From positions 62,001-126,000 of the forward strand of contig NZ_JAHWFK010000050.1 of assembly GCF_019710575.1 (NCBI RefSeq): a stretch of 64,000 bases of DNA. The letters are read 5' to 3'. The notes beneath the pieces are model-generated. The model was not told the DNA's origin and ran no database searches. It was given only the letters and a program-made list of their open reading frames with translations. Shown here one piece after another: positions 41,879-53,739 of this stretch; position 1 is the stretch's first letter; every line of letters starts with the position of its first letter. The DNA comes from Paractinoplanes polyasparticus (GTDB lineage: Bacteria > Actinomycetota > Actinomycetes > Mycobacteriales > Micromonosporaceae). The translations under genes were made by a program, and so were the position numbers.

Positions 41879-42928
41879 ATGAAAAAGCGACACCTCGCCC
41901 TCGCCTCCGCGCTGCTGATAGCCGCAACGCTGGGCCTCGCCTCCCCCGCCGCCGCCGGGCAGACCTCGATGCGCGCGGCCGACCCCAGCGTGCTGCGCGT
42001 CGGCGGCACGTACATCTCGGTGCAGTCGACCGGTGGCGGCATCGCCGTCCGGCAGTCCTCGTCGACCGACGGGCTGGCCTCGGCCGCCGCCCGTCAGGTG
42101 TGGAGCGACACCCGCAACCTCGGTGAGGTGTGGGCGCCCGAGATCGCCACCGACAACGGCCGCTTCTACATCTACTTCTCGGCCGGGCGCGGCGCCGCGC
42201 ACCGGATGTACGTGATCAGCTCGACGTCCGCCGACAGCGGCTACACGGCCGAGACGCGGATGGCCCTGCCCGACGACCGGTGGGCCATCGACGGCGCCAT
42301 GTTCGTCTTCAACGGGCAGCGCTGGTTCGTCTGGTCGGGCTGGGCCGGCGCCACCAACGTGGAACAGAACCTCTACATCGCCCGGATGAGCAGCCCGACT
42401 GCCACCACCGGCGCGCGGTTCGTCATCTCGCAGCCGCGGGAGAGCTGGGAGCGCGTCGTCGGCAACCCGTTCATCAACGAGGGTCCCGAGCCGATCCGCG
42501 ATCCCAACGGCCAGCTGCACATCGTCTACTCGGCCAACGGCAGCTGGAGCGACCAGTACTGCCTGGCCGATCTGCGGCTGCGGGCGGGCGGCGATCCCAC
42601 GTACGTCTGGGACTGGTACAAGTCGAACGGCTGCCAGTTCGGCTCGAACCGGGCCACCATGATGGCCGGCTGGGATCCCACGCTCCACGCCAACGGGCCC
42701 GGCCACCACACGTTCGTGTTGCTCAACGGCGACATCGCCACGAGCCCGCCGGCCGGCCCGCGCTTCCCGGTGATGTATCACGCGGTTCCCAAAGGCACGC
42801 CGTACGCCTGGGAGAACCGCTACTGGTACACCGGGAGCTTCGTTTGGTGGGGCAACAGCACCTACACCCGAGCGAACGTCCCCGGCGCGACATCGACCAC
42901 GGGCTTCGGCCTGAAGTTCTTCGAGTAG
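41879..42928 (+). CDS. Secreted GH43-like glycosidase
   Basis: 349 residues with a signal peptide (KKRHLALASALLIAATLGLA, cut near AAAG). The five-bladed propeller pattern of GH43 is visible: catalytic base Asp in RAADPSVLRVGG, VWAPEI, the Asp in WAIDGAMFVF and the acid Glu in INEGPEPIRD. Members are mostly alpha-L-arabinofuranosidases or beta-xylosidases acting on plant polysaccharides. It would act outside the cell. A repressor-type palindrome overlaps its promoter and a hairpin follows the stop. Confidence 0.87.
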   Translation: MKKRHLALASALLIAATLGLASPAAAGQTSMRAADPSVLRVGGTYISVQSTGGGIAVRQSSSTDGLASAAARQVWSDTRNLGEVWAPEIATDNGRFYIYFSAGRGAAHRMYVISSTSADSGYTAETRMALPDDRWAIDGAMFVFNGQRWFVWSGWAGATNVEQNLYIARMSSPTATTGARFVISQPRESWERVVGNPFINEGPEPIRDPNGQLHIVYSANGSWSDQYCLADLRLRAGGDPTYVWDWYKSNGCQFGSNRATMMAGWDPTLHANGPGHHTFVLLNGDIATSPPAGPRFPVMYHAVPKGTPYAWENRYWYTGSFVWWGNSTYTRANVPGATSTTGFGLKFFE

Positions 42929-42950
42929 AAAAGCAATCACCGGTTCGGTT

Positions 42951-42978
42951 GATGCGCCGCCGGTTCCGGCGGCGCATC
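42951..42978 (+). terminator. Terminator after the GH43 gene
   Basis: gatgcgccgccgg (42951-42963) and ccggcggcgcatc (42966-42978) form a long perfect stem. It lacks a T run. Confidence 0.6.
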
Positions 42979-43010
42979 ATGGTTCGTTCCTGGATCAAGA
43001 AAGTGTGCCC

Positions 43011-43196
43011 ATGTTCAAGACCGCCGACGCCGAAGCCCGCCTCGCCACCGCGAACGAGATCGCCGCGCTGTTGCGCGCGCAATACGTCGCCAGCGGGGAC
43101 CGCGCGTATCTGCACGCCGCCTCCATCGCCCTGAGCAAGGCGCGATCGGCGGGCTCCCCGCAACCCGACGAGCTGACGGCGGTCTTCGCCTCCTGA
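43011..43196 (+). CDS. Small hypothetical protein (61 aa)
   Basis: From ATG 43011 (GTG 43005 possible) with aagaaag upstream. The sequence FKTADAEARLATANEIAALLRAQYVASG is mainly helical, soluble and has no membrane helix. Its hairpin 3' end (43202-43237) supports an independent transcript. No function recognised. Confidence 0.55.
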   Translation: MFKTADAEARLATANEIAALLRAQYVASGDRAYLHAASIALSKARSAGSPQPDELTAVFAS

Positions 43197-43201
43197 GAGT
43201 G

Positions 43202-43237
43202 TTCCCGGTGCTCACCTGCCCCGGCGAGCACCGGGAA
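43202..43237. terminator. Bidirectional terminator between convergent genes
   Basis: ttcccggtgctc (43202-43213) pairs perfectly with gagcaccgggaa (43226-43237) around a 12-nt loop. Confidence 0.75.
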
Positions 43238-43241
43238 ACGT

Positions 43242-44417
43242 TCAGCAGAGGACGTCGTCGACGAGCCGGAGGATGCGGCTGTCCACGGCGGCCGACGGGG
43301 CCGCGTCGGCGAGCCCCGTGGTGCGATAGAGCACCACGGCCCGGTCGCCGACGCCCGAGACACCGTTGAAGGTGCTGGTGCCGACGACGTCACCGGGGTG
43401 TCCCCAGAAGCCGCCGCAGTCGTTCGGCACTTCGAAGATGCCCAGTCCGTACCGGATGCCGGGCACGATGTCCTGCATGCCGTCGGCGAGCACCGTCCGG
43501 TGCATCTGGGCGGCCTGCGCCGGCCGCAGCAGCTCGCCGCGCTGCACCGCGCGCCAGAAGCGGGTCAGGTCGGCCGTCGTGCTCACCATGCCGCCCGCGG
43601 CGCCGGCCGCTGTCGGGTTGAACTCGGTGACGTCGATCAACGGGTCGCCCGGGCCGAACTGCTGGTACGACCGGGCATGCGGGCGGGGCAGGGTGGATCT
43701 GTCCTGCGGGTACGACGTGTCGTGCAGACCCAGCGGGCGCAGGATCCGCGACCGCACCTCCGTCGCCCACGACCGGCCGGTGACCCGCTCGATGATCATG
43801 CCGGCCAGGATGTAGTTGGTGTTCGAGTACTCCCACCGCGCTCCGGGCCGGAAGCTCGGCTCGTGCTTCATCGCCAGGGCGACCAGGTCCGCCGGATCGT
43901 AATGGTCGAACCGGTGCGCCCGGTAGTCCTCGGCCGAGCCCAGCGCGGCCAGATCTTCGGTGTAGTTGTGCAGGCCACTGGTGTGCTGAAGCAGCTGCCG
44001 CACGGTGATCCGGCGCCCGTCGTTGCCGTTGCCCGACACCACGCCGGGCAGCCGGCGCTCGACCGTGTCGTCCAGCGACAGCCTGCCCTCACCGACCAGT
44101 TGAAGCACCACGACCGAGACGAACGTCTTGGTGTTGCTGCCGATCCGGAACCGGCCTTCGAGCGGCATCGGCCGGCCGCTGTGCCGGTCGGCCACCCCGC
44201 TGCGCGCCACGACGTTGTGGCGGCCGGCCGAGATCTCCCCTTGGGCGCCGACGATGCCCAGATCGCGCAGATCGTCGAGGGCGGTCTGCAGTTCGGAACG
44301 AGGCGAGACAGCCGCCGCGGCCGGAACAGCGCCTATCGCCGAGACGGCCAGCACGGCCGCGGTGGCCACCGCGGCCGCCCGGATCGCCGTACGCCGGTGT
44401 CGAGAATTCGTCTCCAC
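43242..44417 (-). CDS. Secreted serine beta-lactamase-like hydrolase / D-Ala-D-Ala carboxypeptidase family
   Basis: 391 residues from GTG 44417 (gggggac upstream); an earlier ATG at 44453 is possible. The N-terminal signal is AAVATAAVLAVSAIGAVPAAAA. Class C/S12 motifs are present: SxxK in IGSNTKTFVSV, YxN in YSNTNYILAG and the HxG-type triad region WGHPGDVVG. Members cut D-Ala peptides, beta-lactams or esters. The protein would act outside the membrane. Divergent or antisense genes do not overlap its start. Confidence 0.88.
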   Translation of the reverse strand: METNSRHRRTAIRAAAVATAAVLAVSAIGAVPAAAAVSPRSELQTALDDLRDLGIVGAQGEISAGRHNVVARSGVADRHSGRPMPLEGRFRIGSNTKTFVSVVVLQLVGEGRLSLDDTVERRLPGVVSGNGNDGRRITVRQLLQHTSGLHNYTEDLAALGSAEDYRAHRFDHYDPADLVALAMKHEPSFRPGARWEYSNTNYILAGMIIERVTGRSWATEVRSRILRPLGLHDTSYPQDRSTLPRPHARSYQQFGPGDPLIDVTEFNPTAAGAAGGMVSTTADLTRFWRAVQRGELLRPAQAAQMHRTVLADGMQDIVPGIRYGLGIFEVPNDCGGFWGHPGDVVGTSTFNGVSGVGDRAVVLYRTTGLADAAPSAAVDSRILRLVDDVLC

Positions 44418-44544
44418 GGGTCCCCCTGTTTCCACATCGGAACGAGACCTCAACGTACGAATTCGCGGCTCCGGCGGCCATCGTGCTGGCCCCCGTCTTT
44501 TTGGGGGTGCTGACCCCCGGGCGGCAGAACTGGCGAATCAGCTG

Positions 44545-45120
44545 TCAGCCGCGGGCCCGGCCGACGACGCGGCGAAGCACGGCGTACGCGAGACCGGCGC
44601 CCAGCACCCACGGCGCGGCCACGATGATCGGGTCGAGCGGGTGGTGGACCTTGTCCGCGCGCCGGCCCTCGCGGCGGGACCGCAGACCGTGCCGGGACCC
44701 CTCGGCGAGCACGCCGGTCTCGGTGACCGGGTTGTCGGGGCGGCGCGAGACGAACGAGCGCAGCGTGCTCTCCACCGCGTCGACCCGGTCCGAGGCGAGC
44801 AGCAGCAGCCAGTGCGCCGCCCGGCCCTCGCTGTATTTCGCGTACGAGTAGCGGCGGATCATGCCGGAGAGGCCCCGCGGCGGGCAGGAGGTGCCGAAGA
44901 CCGGAGTCAGGAAGGCGTGCTCGATCGACCGCTCCCGCGGCGACAGCTCGGGCTGGCGCTCGGGGAACTCCCAGTGGGCCCCGCTGAACGTCGGATCGAA
45001 CTGCTCCCGCGGCACCGACGGACGGTCCCGGGGGTCGAGGTCGGCGCCCCACCCGGGGATGCGGGCGCGCAACTGCTCGCTGGTCTCGGCCAGCTTGGGC
45101 TTGTCGGGCGTGTAGGCCAT
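44545..45120 (-). CDS. Hypothetical protein with C-terminal membrane helix
   Basis: 191 residues starting MAYTPDKPKLAETSEQLRARIPGWG; a C-terminal helix (PIIVAAPWVLGAGLAYAVL) follows a soluble Arg-rich region. It starts nine bases after the stop of the formaldehyde-dehydrogenase-like gene, so the two form an operon. DPRDRPSVPREQFDP is a distinctive motif that I do not recognise. Function unknown; possibly a membrane adaptor for the dehydrogenase. Confidence 0.8.
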   Translation of the reverse strand: MAYTPDKPKLAETSEQLRARIPGWGADLDPRDRPSVPREQFDPTFSGAHWEFPERQPELSPRERSIEHAFLTPVFGTSCPPRGLSGMIRRYSYAKYSEGRAAHWLLLLASDRVDAVESTLRSFVSRRPDNPVTETGVLAEGSRHGLRSRREGRRADKVHHPLDPIIVAAPWVLGAGLAYAVLRRVVGRARG

Positions 45121-45129
45121 GGTTCCCCC

Positions 45130-46275
45130 TCAGGCGGACGGGACGATCAGCGGCTTGATGCAGCCGTCGAGCTTGGCCGAGAACATGTGGTAAGCCTCGG
45201 CGATGTGCTCGAGCGGGATCCGGTGCGTCACGATCTCGTTCGGCTTGAGATAGCCGTTGCGCACGTGCTCGAACAGCCGCGGCCACTGCCGCTTCACCGG
45301 GGTCTGGTTCATCCGCAGCGTCAGTCCCTTGTTCATCGCGTCGCCGAACTTGACGGCGCTGAACATCGGGCCGTATGCGCCCATCACCGAGATCGTCCCG
45401 CCCTTGCGAACCGAGTCGATCGCCCAGTTGAGCGCGATCGGCGAACCGCCCTGCAGCTTCAGCTTGGCCGCCGTCACGTGCTGGAGCAGGTTGCCGTCGG
45501 CCTCGGCCCCGACGGCGTCGATGGCCACGTCGGCGCCGAGGTGGTCGGTCAGCTTCTTCATGTGCACGACGATGTCGTCGTGCTCGGTGAAGTTGATCGT
45601 CTCGGCATGGGCGAACGTGCGGGCCTTGGCCAGTCGGTAGTCGAGGTGGTCGATCACGATCACCCGGCCCGCGCCCATCAGCCACGACGACGCCGCCGCG
45701 TACAGGCCGACCGGGCCGGCCCCGAAGACGACGACCACGTCGCCCTCCTTGATGTCGCCCAGCTGGGCGCCGAAGTAGCCGGTGGCCACGGCGTCGGTGA
45801 GCAGCACCGCGTCCTCCTCGTCCAGCCAGTCGGGGATGAGGGTGGGGCCGACGTCAGCGAAAGGCACCCGGACGTACTCGGCCTGACCGCCGTCGTAGCC
45901 GCCGGTGGTGTGCGAGTAGCCGTAGATGCCGCCGACCGCGGTGGCGTTCGGGTTGACGTTGTGGCAGTTCGAGTAGAGCCCCCGGGCGCAGAAGAAACAC
46001 GTGCCGCAGAAGATGTTGAACGGCACCATGACCCGGTCGCCGACCGCGAGGTTCTGCACCGACGAGCCGATCTCGTCGACCACGCCCACGAACTCGTGGC
46101 CGAAGGTCGAGCCGACCCGCGTGTCCGGCATCATCCCGTGATACAGGTGCAGGTCGGAGCCGCAGATCGCGGCCCGGGTGACCCGCACGATCGCGTCGTT
46201 GGGGTGCTCGATCGAAGGCCGGTCCTTCTGCTCGACACGCACCCGGTACGGGCCGCGATAGACCATGGCATGCAA
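45130..46275 (-). CDS. Zinc-dependent alcohol/formaldehyde dehydrogenase
   Basis: 381 residues from TTG 46275 (ggagg upstream; ATG 46266 is an alternative three codons in). The catalytic-zinc Cys and His are in ICGSDLHLYHG and GHEFVGVV, a structural-zinc Cys cluster reads CGTCFFCARGLYSNC and the NAD fold VVVFGAGPVGLYAA. It resembles glutathione-independent formaldehyde dehydrogenases. It would oxidise formaldehyde or another small alcohol. Overlaps no other gene and opens an operon with the next protein. Confidence 0.9.
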   Translation of the reverse strand: MHAMVYRGPYRVRVEQKDRPSIEHPNDAIVRVTRAAICGSDLHLYHGMMPDTRVGSTFGHEFVGVVDEIGSSVQNLAVGDRVMVPFNIFCGTCFFCARGLYSNCHNVNPNATAVGGIYGYSHTTGGYDGGQAEYVRVPFADVGPTLIPDWLDEEDAVLLTDAVATGYFGAQLGDIKEGDVVVVFGAGPVGLYAAASSWLMGAGRVIVIDHLDYRLAKARTFAHAETINFTEHDDIVVHMKKLTDHLGADVAIDAVGAEADGNLLQHVTAAKLKLQGGSPIALNWAIDSVRKGGTISVMGAYGPMFSAVKFGDAMNKGLTLRMNQTPVKRQWPRLFEHVRNGYLKPNEIVTHRIPLEHIAEAYHMFSAKLDGCIKPLIVPSA

Positions 46276-46445
46276 GGGAGCCTCCCGGTTGGTAAGTCCT
46301 TCAGCGGCCCTGGCTACCCGCCGCTACGGCAGGCAAACACGGCGTCGCGGGGCCGAAATCTGTGGACTTTCTTTGATCCGCGCGCGGGGTCCGGTCCGTA
46401 TCAAGGCCCAGCAGGGGGTCCGCCGAGCAGTTGGAGGAAGTTGAC

Positions 46446-47264
46446 GTGTCCGCCGTCGATCGCTTGTTCCGCCGGAACCGCCTGTTGCCGGGCTTGATGG
46501 TCGCCGCGACGGCCGTGCTCCTGCTCCAACCGAGCGCCGCACACGCGGAACCCGGAGTGCCGCTGCCGCCCAACGGGCTGATCTCCGACACCGGCGACGG
46601 CGACGTCGCCGCGGCCGACAAGGACTTCGCGGTCAAGGTGCGGCTGGCCGGACTGTGGGAGATCCCGGCCGGCGAGATGGCCCAGGAGCGGTCGAACAAC
46701 CCGAAGATCAAGAAGATCGGGCGCGACATCGCCGACCAGCACGTCGTGCTCGACAAGATGGTCCGCGACGCGGCCCGCAAGCTGACCATCAAGCTCCCCG
46801 ACAAGCCCAACGAGGACCAGCAGGGCTGGCTGGCCGAGATGCGCGACGCCGAGGGCGAGGAGTTCGACCAGATCTACATCGACCGGCTGCGGGCGGCCCA
46901 CGGCAAGATCTTCCCGGCCATCGCGACGATCCGGACGAGCACCCGCAACGACACGATCCGCAAGCTGGCCCAGCGGGCCAACCAGTTCGTGATGACCCAC
47001 CTGACCCTGCTCGAGAGCAGCACCCTGGTCGACTTCGAGTCGCTGCCCACCGCGCCGCCGCCGGCCGTGACCCCGGTCAGCAACAGCGGCGGCGGGGGCC
47101 CGGCGCTGGCCTCGTCCGGGTCGGCCACGCCGGCCTCGTCGTCGGTCAACCTGCCGCTGATCGGCGGCCTGCTGGCGGTGATCGTCGGCTTGGCCTTCTT
47201 CGTGGGCCGCAGCGTCCTCAGCGACCCCCGCCGCCGGCGCCGACGCTACCGATCCCGGTACTGA
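46446..47264 (+). CDS. DUF4142 protein with signal peptide and C-terminal anchor
   Basis: 272 residues from GTG 46446 (ggaggaag upstream). An N-terminal signal region (LMVAATAVLLLQPSAAHA) precedes a helical DUF4142 domain (about residues 50-190, DKDFAVKVRLAGLWEIPAGEMA). A Ser/Gly/Pro linker, one membrane helix (LIGGLLAVIVGLAFFVG) and an Arg-rich tail (RRRRRRYRSRY) end it. The domain is placed outside the membrane with the tail inside. DUF4142 proteins resemble ferritin-like helix bundles; function unknown. Confidence 0.87.
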   Translation: MSAVDRLFRRNRLLPGLMVAATAVLLLQPSAAHAEPGVPLPPNGLISDTGDGDVAAADKDFAVKVRLAGLWEIPAGEMAQERSNNPKIKKIGRDIADQHVVLDKMVRDAARKLTIKLPDKPNEDQQGWLAEMRDAEGEEFDQIYIDRLRAAHGKIFPAIATIRTSTRNDTIRKLAQRANQFVMTHLTLLESSTLVDFESLPTAPPPAVTPVSNSGGGGPALASSGSATPASSSVNLPLIGGLLAVIVGLAFFVGRSVLSDPRRRRRRYRSRY

Positions 47265-47382
47265 AAGCGTGCCGCTCTGGACGACAACTGGTTCCAGGTC
47301 GGGCTCTCGCTGACGCTCGCCTGTCTGTTCGCCGGCATGTGCTGGAGCGCCGCGGCCGCCCGGCAGCGGGCGCTCCGATATC

Positions 47383-47721
47383 TCAGGGGCCGTGACTGAC
47401 GTACGCCCAGGCGGTGCCGCCGGAAGTCAGCGGCACCTCCAGGCGCTGGTAGTCGTCGACCTCGTAGTCGTCGGCGCGCAGCAGCTCGTCCTCGGTGAGC
47501 TCGAAGACCGAGCCGTCGACCGTGTCCTCGGGCGCGCCGGTGGCGACGAGAATCGGGTGGTGGGATTCGCCGCTGAGGGCGACCACCTCGGCGTCGGCGA
47601 TCTCGAGCAGGTCGAGGCGGTAGCCGACGATGCTGTCGTTGCGGCCGTCCAATGTACGGCCGAAATTGGCTCTCTGCACGGCTGGGTCGCGCAGGGTTCC
47701 GTACGAGAAAAGCAGTGGCAT
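47383..47721 (-). CDS. Gamma-glutamylcyclotransferase-like (AIG2/GGCT) protein
   Basis: 112 residues. The AIG2-type start LLFSYGTLRDPAVQ and late LRADDYEVDDYQRLEVPL are family patterns. The family cyclises gamma-glutamyl amines. Its ATG overlaps the stop of the rhodanese-like gene by one base (TGATG), so both are expressed together. Confidence 0.88.
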   Translation of the reverse strand: MPLLFSYGTLRDPAVQRANFGRTLDGRNDSIVGYRLDLLEIADAEVVALSGESHHPILVATGAPEDTVDGSVFELTEDELLRADDYEVDDYQRLEVPLTSGGTAWAYVSHGP

Positions 47722-48143
47722 CAGAAGCGCACGTCCTCGGGGCCGGTGGTCGTCGGCAGACCCGCGGCCAGCCAGGCCTCGACCCCGCCGGCAAGGTCGG
47801 TCGCGTTGCGCAGCCCGACCGCGCGCAGGCTGGCGGCGGCCAAGCTGGAGCTGTAGCCCTGCCGGCACACCACCACGATCACCCGGTCCGGGTCGGCCGC
47901 CTCGGGGATGCGGTGCGGCGACTCCGGATCGAGTCGCCATTCCAGCACCGTACGGTCGATGACAATCGCTCCGGGCAGCGAACCCTGCTGCCGGCGCTGC
48001 ACGTCGGTGCGCGTGTCGATGAGCAGCGCACCGGCCGTGACGGCCGCCCGCGTCTCGTGGGGGTCGAGCCGGCGCAGACCCGCGCGCGCTCTCGCGAGCA
48101 CGGCGTCCACACCGGTCAGATTCCGAAGATCGACAGTGGTCAC
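47721..48143 (-). CDS. Rhodanese-like sulfurtransferase domain protein
   Basis: 140 residues from GTG 48143. The active-site loop is VVVCRQGYSSSLAA, with the nucleophilic Cys; LIDTRTDVQRRQQGSLPGAIVI and LAGGVEAWLAAGLP are further rhodanese motifs. Single domain with no signal peptide. It lies 56 bases downstream of metH on the same strand, suggesting a sulfur-metabolism group. Confidence 0.92.
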   Translation of the reverse strand: MTTVDLRNLTGVDAVLARARAGLRRLDPHETRAAVTAGALLIDTRTDVQRRQQGSLPGAIVIDRTVLEWRLDPESPHRIPEAADPDRVIVVVCRQGYSSSLAAASLRAVGLRNATDLAGGVEAWLAAGLPTTTGPEDVRF

Positions 48144-48199
48144 GAGCCGATCATGCCTCAGCTCGTGACCCGGCGCGCCCGGACGGGGACGTAGCCAAC

Positions 48200-51844
<3,645 letters not shown>

Positions 51845-51852
51845 ACCGACCA

Positions 51853-51938
51853 CCTCCGGTACAACGGAGGCGCCCTTGGTCGGTTTCCACCGAGCGAGCG
51901 TGGCGGGTGTCACCCCGTTGCAGCGCCTCTCGTCTCGG
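51853..51938 (-). promoter_or_regulatory. Probable SAH riboswitch controlling metH translation
   Basis: Read on the metH strand, P1 is ccgagacgag (51938-51929) with ctcgctcgg (51898-51890), nine pairs with one bulged A. The diagnostic core gaggcgctgcaacggg follows. The second helix pairs gaggcgc (51929-51923) with gcgcctc (51873-51867). The last of these overlaps cctccg (51870-51865), which can instead pair with the Shine-Dalgarno cggagg (51858-51853). So the ligand-bound fold would expose the ribosome site, as expected of SAH-ON switches. Identification is by motif memory, not a search. Confidence 0.82.
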
Positions 51939-52006
51939 ACCAACAAACTTACCCGATTTTCATTTCCCCGCCCCGCGCACCGCCAATGGGTGAGACGTGA
52001 GCGGCG

Positions 52007-53674
52007 CTACTTCGCCTTCGCGTACGCGTCGACGACGGCCACATCGAGCGGGAAGCGCACGGCGGTGTCGCCGAACAGCAGACGCCCGGCCGTCACCGCG
52101 CTCTCGTGCAGGGCCGCCACGACGCGATCGGCCTCCTCAGCCGGGCAGTGCACGACCACCTCGTCGTGCACGAAGAGCACCATCTCGGCCTTGCTGCCCT
52201 CGAGCGCGGTGCGCAGCGTCGCGAGCAGCACCAGAGCCCACTCGGCGGCGGTCGCCTGCACGACGAAGTTGCGGGTGAAGCGCCCCCGCGCGCGACCCGA
52301 GGCGCCGACGGGCTCCGCCGCCTCTTCGGGTGGATCGAGACCGGCATCGCGCCAGGACGCGGACGACGGCGGGCAGGTGCGGCCGAGCCAGGAGCGGACC
52401 AGCCCACCGGACTCGCCGATCCGGGCGGCCTGCTCGACGAACTCGAACGCCGTCGGGTAGTGCTTGCGCAGCACCGCCAGGGCGGGGATGGCGGCCCCGC
52501 CGGTCTGCCCGTACATGGCGCCGAGCAGCGCGACCTTGGCCTTGGCCCGGTCGCCGTCGAACGAATCGGTGGCGAGCGCGGCATAGAGATCGCCGGCCGC
52601 GGCCGCGGCGGCCAGCCGCCGATCACCCGAGACGGCCGCGAGCGCTCGCGGCTCGACCTGGCCGGCGTCGGCGACCACGAAGCGCCACCCCGGGTCGGCC
52701 ACCACCGCCCGCCGCACCGACTTGGGCACCTGCAGGGCGCCGCCGCCCCGGGTGGCCCAGCGGCCGCTGACCACGCCGCCCGGCACGTATTCCGGCCGGA
52801 ACCGCCCCTGGCTGACCCAGGAGTCGCACCAGGCCCAGCCGTGCGCCGTCCAGATGCGGTAGAGCTCCTTGTATTCGAGCAGGGGCCGCACCGCCGGGTG
52901 GTCGACGTTCTTCAGCACCCAGGCCCGCGTGTTGGGGATGTCGATACCGGCCCGGGCGAAGGCGCGCACGACCTCGGCCGGCGAGTCGGGGTGCAGCCCC
53001 CAGGCGCCGAAGGCGGCGTTGATCTCGGCCGTCAGCTCGGCCAGCCGGCGCGGCGGCCCGACCGGCTGAGGCGGCCCGAGCAGCTCACGCAGCAGTTCGT
53101 CGTGCAGATCGGCCCGCCAGGGCAGACCGACGTGCCCCATCTCGGCCCCGACCAGCGCCCCGGCCGACTCGGCCGCGACCAGCAGCCGGAACCGCCCGGG
53201 GTGCTCGGTCTGCGCCATGCGGGCGATCTGGTCGGCACAGACCTCTCGCACAACCTCGATGTCGACCGCCGCCACGGGCGACCCCGCGGACTCGAACAAG
53301 GCAGCCTGGGCGAACCCCGGCGGCTCAGCGATGCGGGGTGGGGGGTCAGCCGGAACCGGCAGACCGTGCAGACGTGCATGGGCGGCAGCCGGCGACCGCG
53401 GCTCGCCCCAACGCCCGGCGTGGCCGGAGAGCAGCGCCTCGGTCAGCTCGAGATCGTGGCAGCGGGCCACCCGCACCCCGGCTCGCAGCAGGCCCGGGTA
53501 GATGTCGGCCGTGGCCGGCCAGACCCAGCGAGGGTGGTCGGCGGCTTCCCGTTCGCCGATCGCCCCCGCCAGGTCGCCGACCTGCCGGACGGGCCCGGCG
53601 GCCGTGCCGTCGGCGCGCAGGTCTTGCAGGCGGCCCCCTCGACCGCCCGCCTCCGCCACCACCGCTGTCAGCAC
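52007..53674 (-). CDS. PolA-like DNA polymerase with degenerate 3'-5' exonuclease domain
   Basis: 555 residues from GTG 53674. The N-terminal 170 residues align to the exonuclease fold of family A polymerases but lack obvious acidic catalytic patterns. The polymerase domain has motif A at about 335-347 (VVADAGQVEPR in place of the usual DYSQIELR), motif B at 376-390 (RAKAKVALLGAMYGQ) and motif C at 501-507 (VHDEVVV). The Asp of motif A and the HDE of motif C are kept. It is the type annotated in actinobacteria as bifunctional exonuclease/polymerase, distinct from the housekeeping PolA. Likely role in repair. Confidence 0.88.
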   Translation of the reverse strand: MLTAVVAEAGGRGGRLQDLRADGTAAGPVRQVGDLAGAIGEREAADHPRWVWPATADIYPGLLRAGVRVARCHDLELTEALLSGHAGRWGEPRSPAAAHARLHGLPVPADPPPRIAEPPGFAQAALFESAGSPVAAVDIEVVREVCADQIARMAQTEHPGRFRLLVAAESAGALVGAEMGHVGLPWRADLHDELLRELLGPPQPVGPPRRLAELTAEINAAFGAWGLHPDSPAEVVRAFARAGIDIPNTRAWVLKNVDHPAVRPLLEYKELYRIWTAHGWAWCDSWVSQGRFRPEYVPGGVVSGRWATRGGGALQVPKSVRRAVVADPGWRFVVADAGQVEPRALAAVSGDRRLAAAAAAGDLYAALATDSFDGDRAKAKVALLGAMYGQTGGAAIPALAVLRKHYPTAFEFVEQAARIGESGGLVRSWLGRTCPPSSASWRDAGLDPPEEAAEPVGASGRARGRFTRNFVVQATAAEWALVLLATLRTALEGSKAEMVLFVHDEVVVHCPAEEADRVVAALHESAVTAGRLLFGDTAVRFPLDVAVVDAYAKAK

Positions 53675-53739
53675 CCAGTCATTCTGTCCCGGGGGTACGA
53701 CACTTTCCGGCGCGGATCTTCGCCGCTCGAGGGGGAAAG

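Noticed and set aside
51853..51938. B12 riboswitch in front of metH
   Set aside because: No B12-box-like sequence and the leader is too short; the SAH-type core fits much better.
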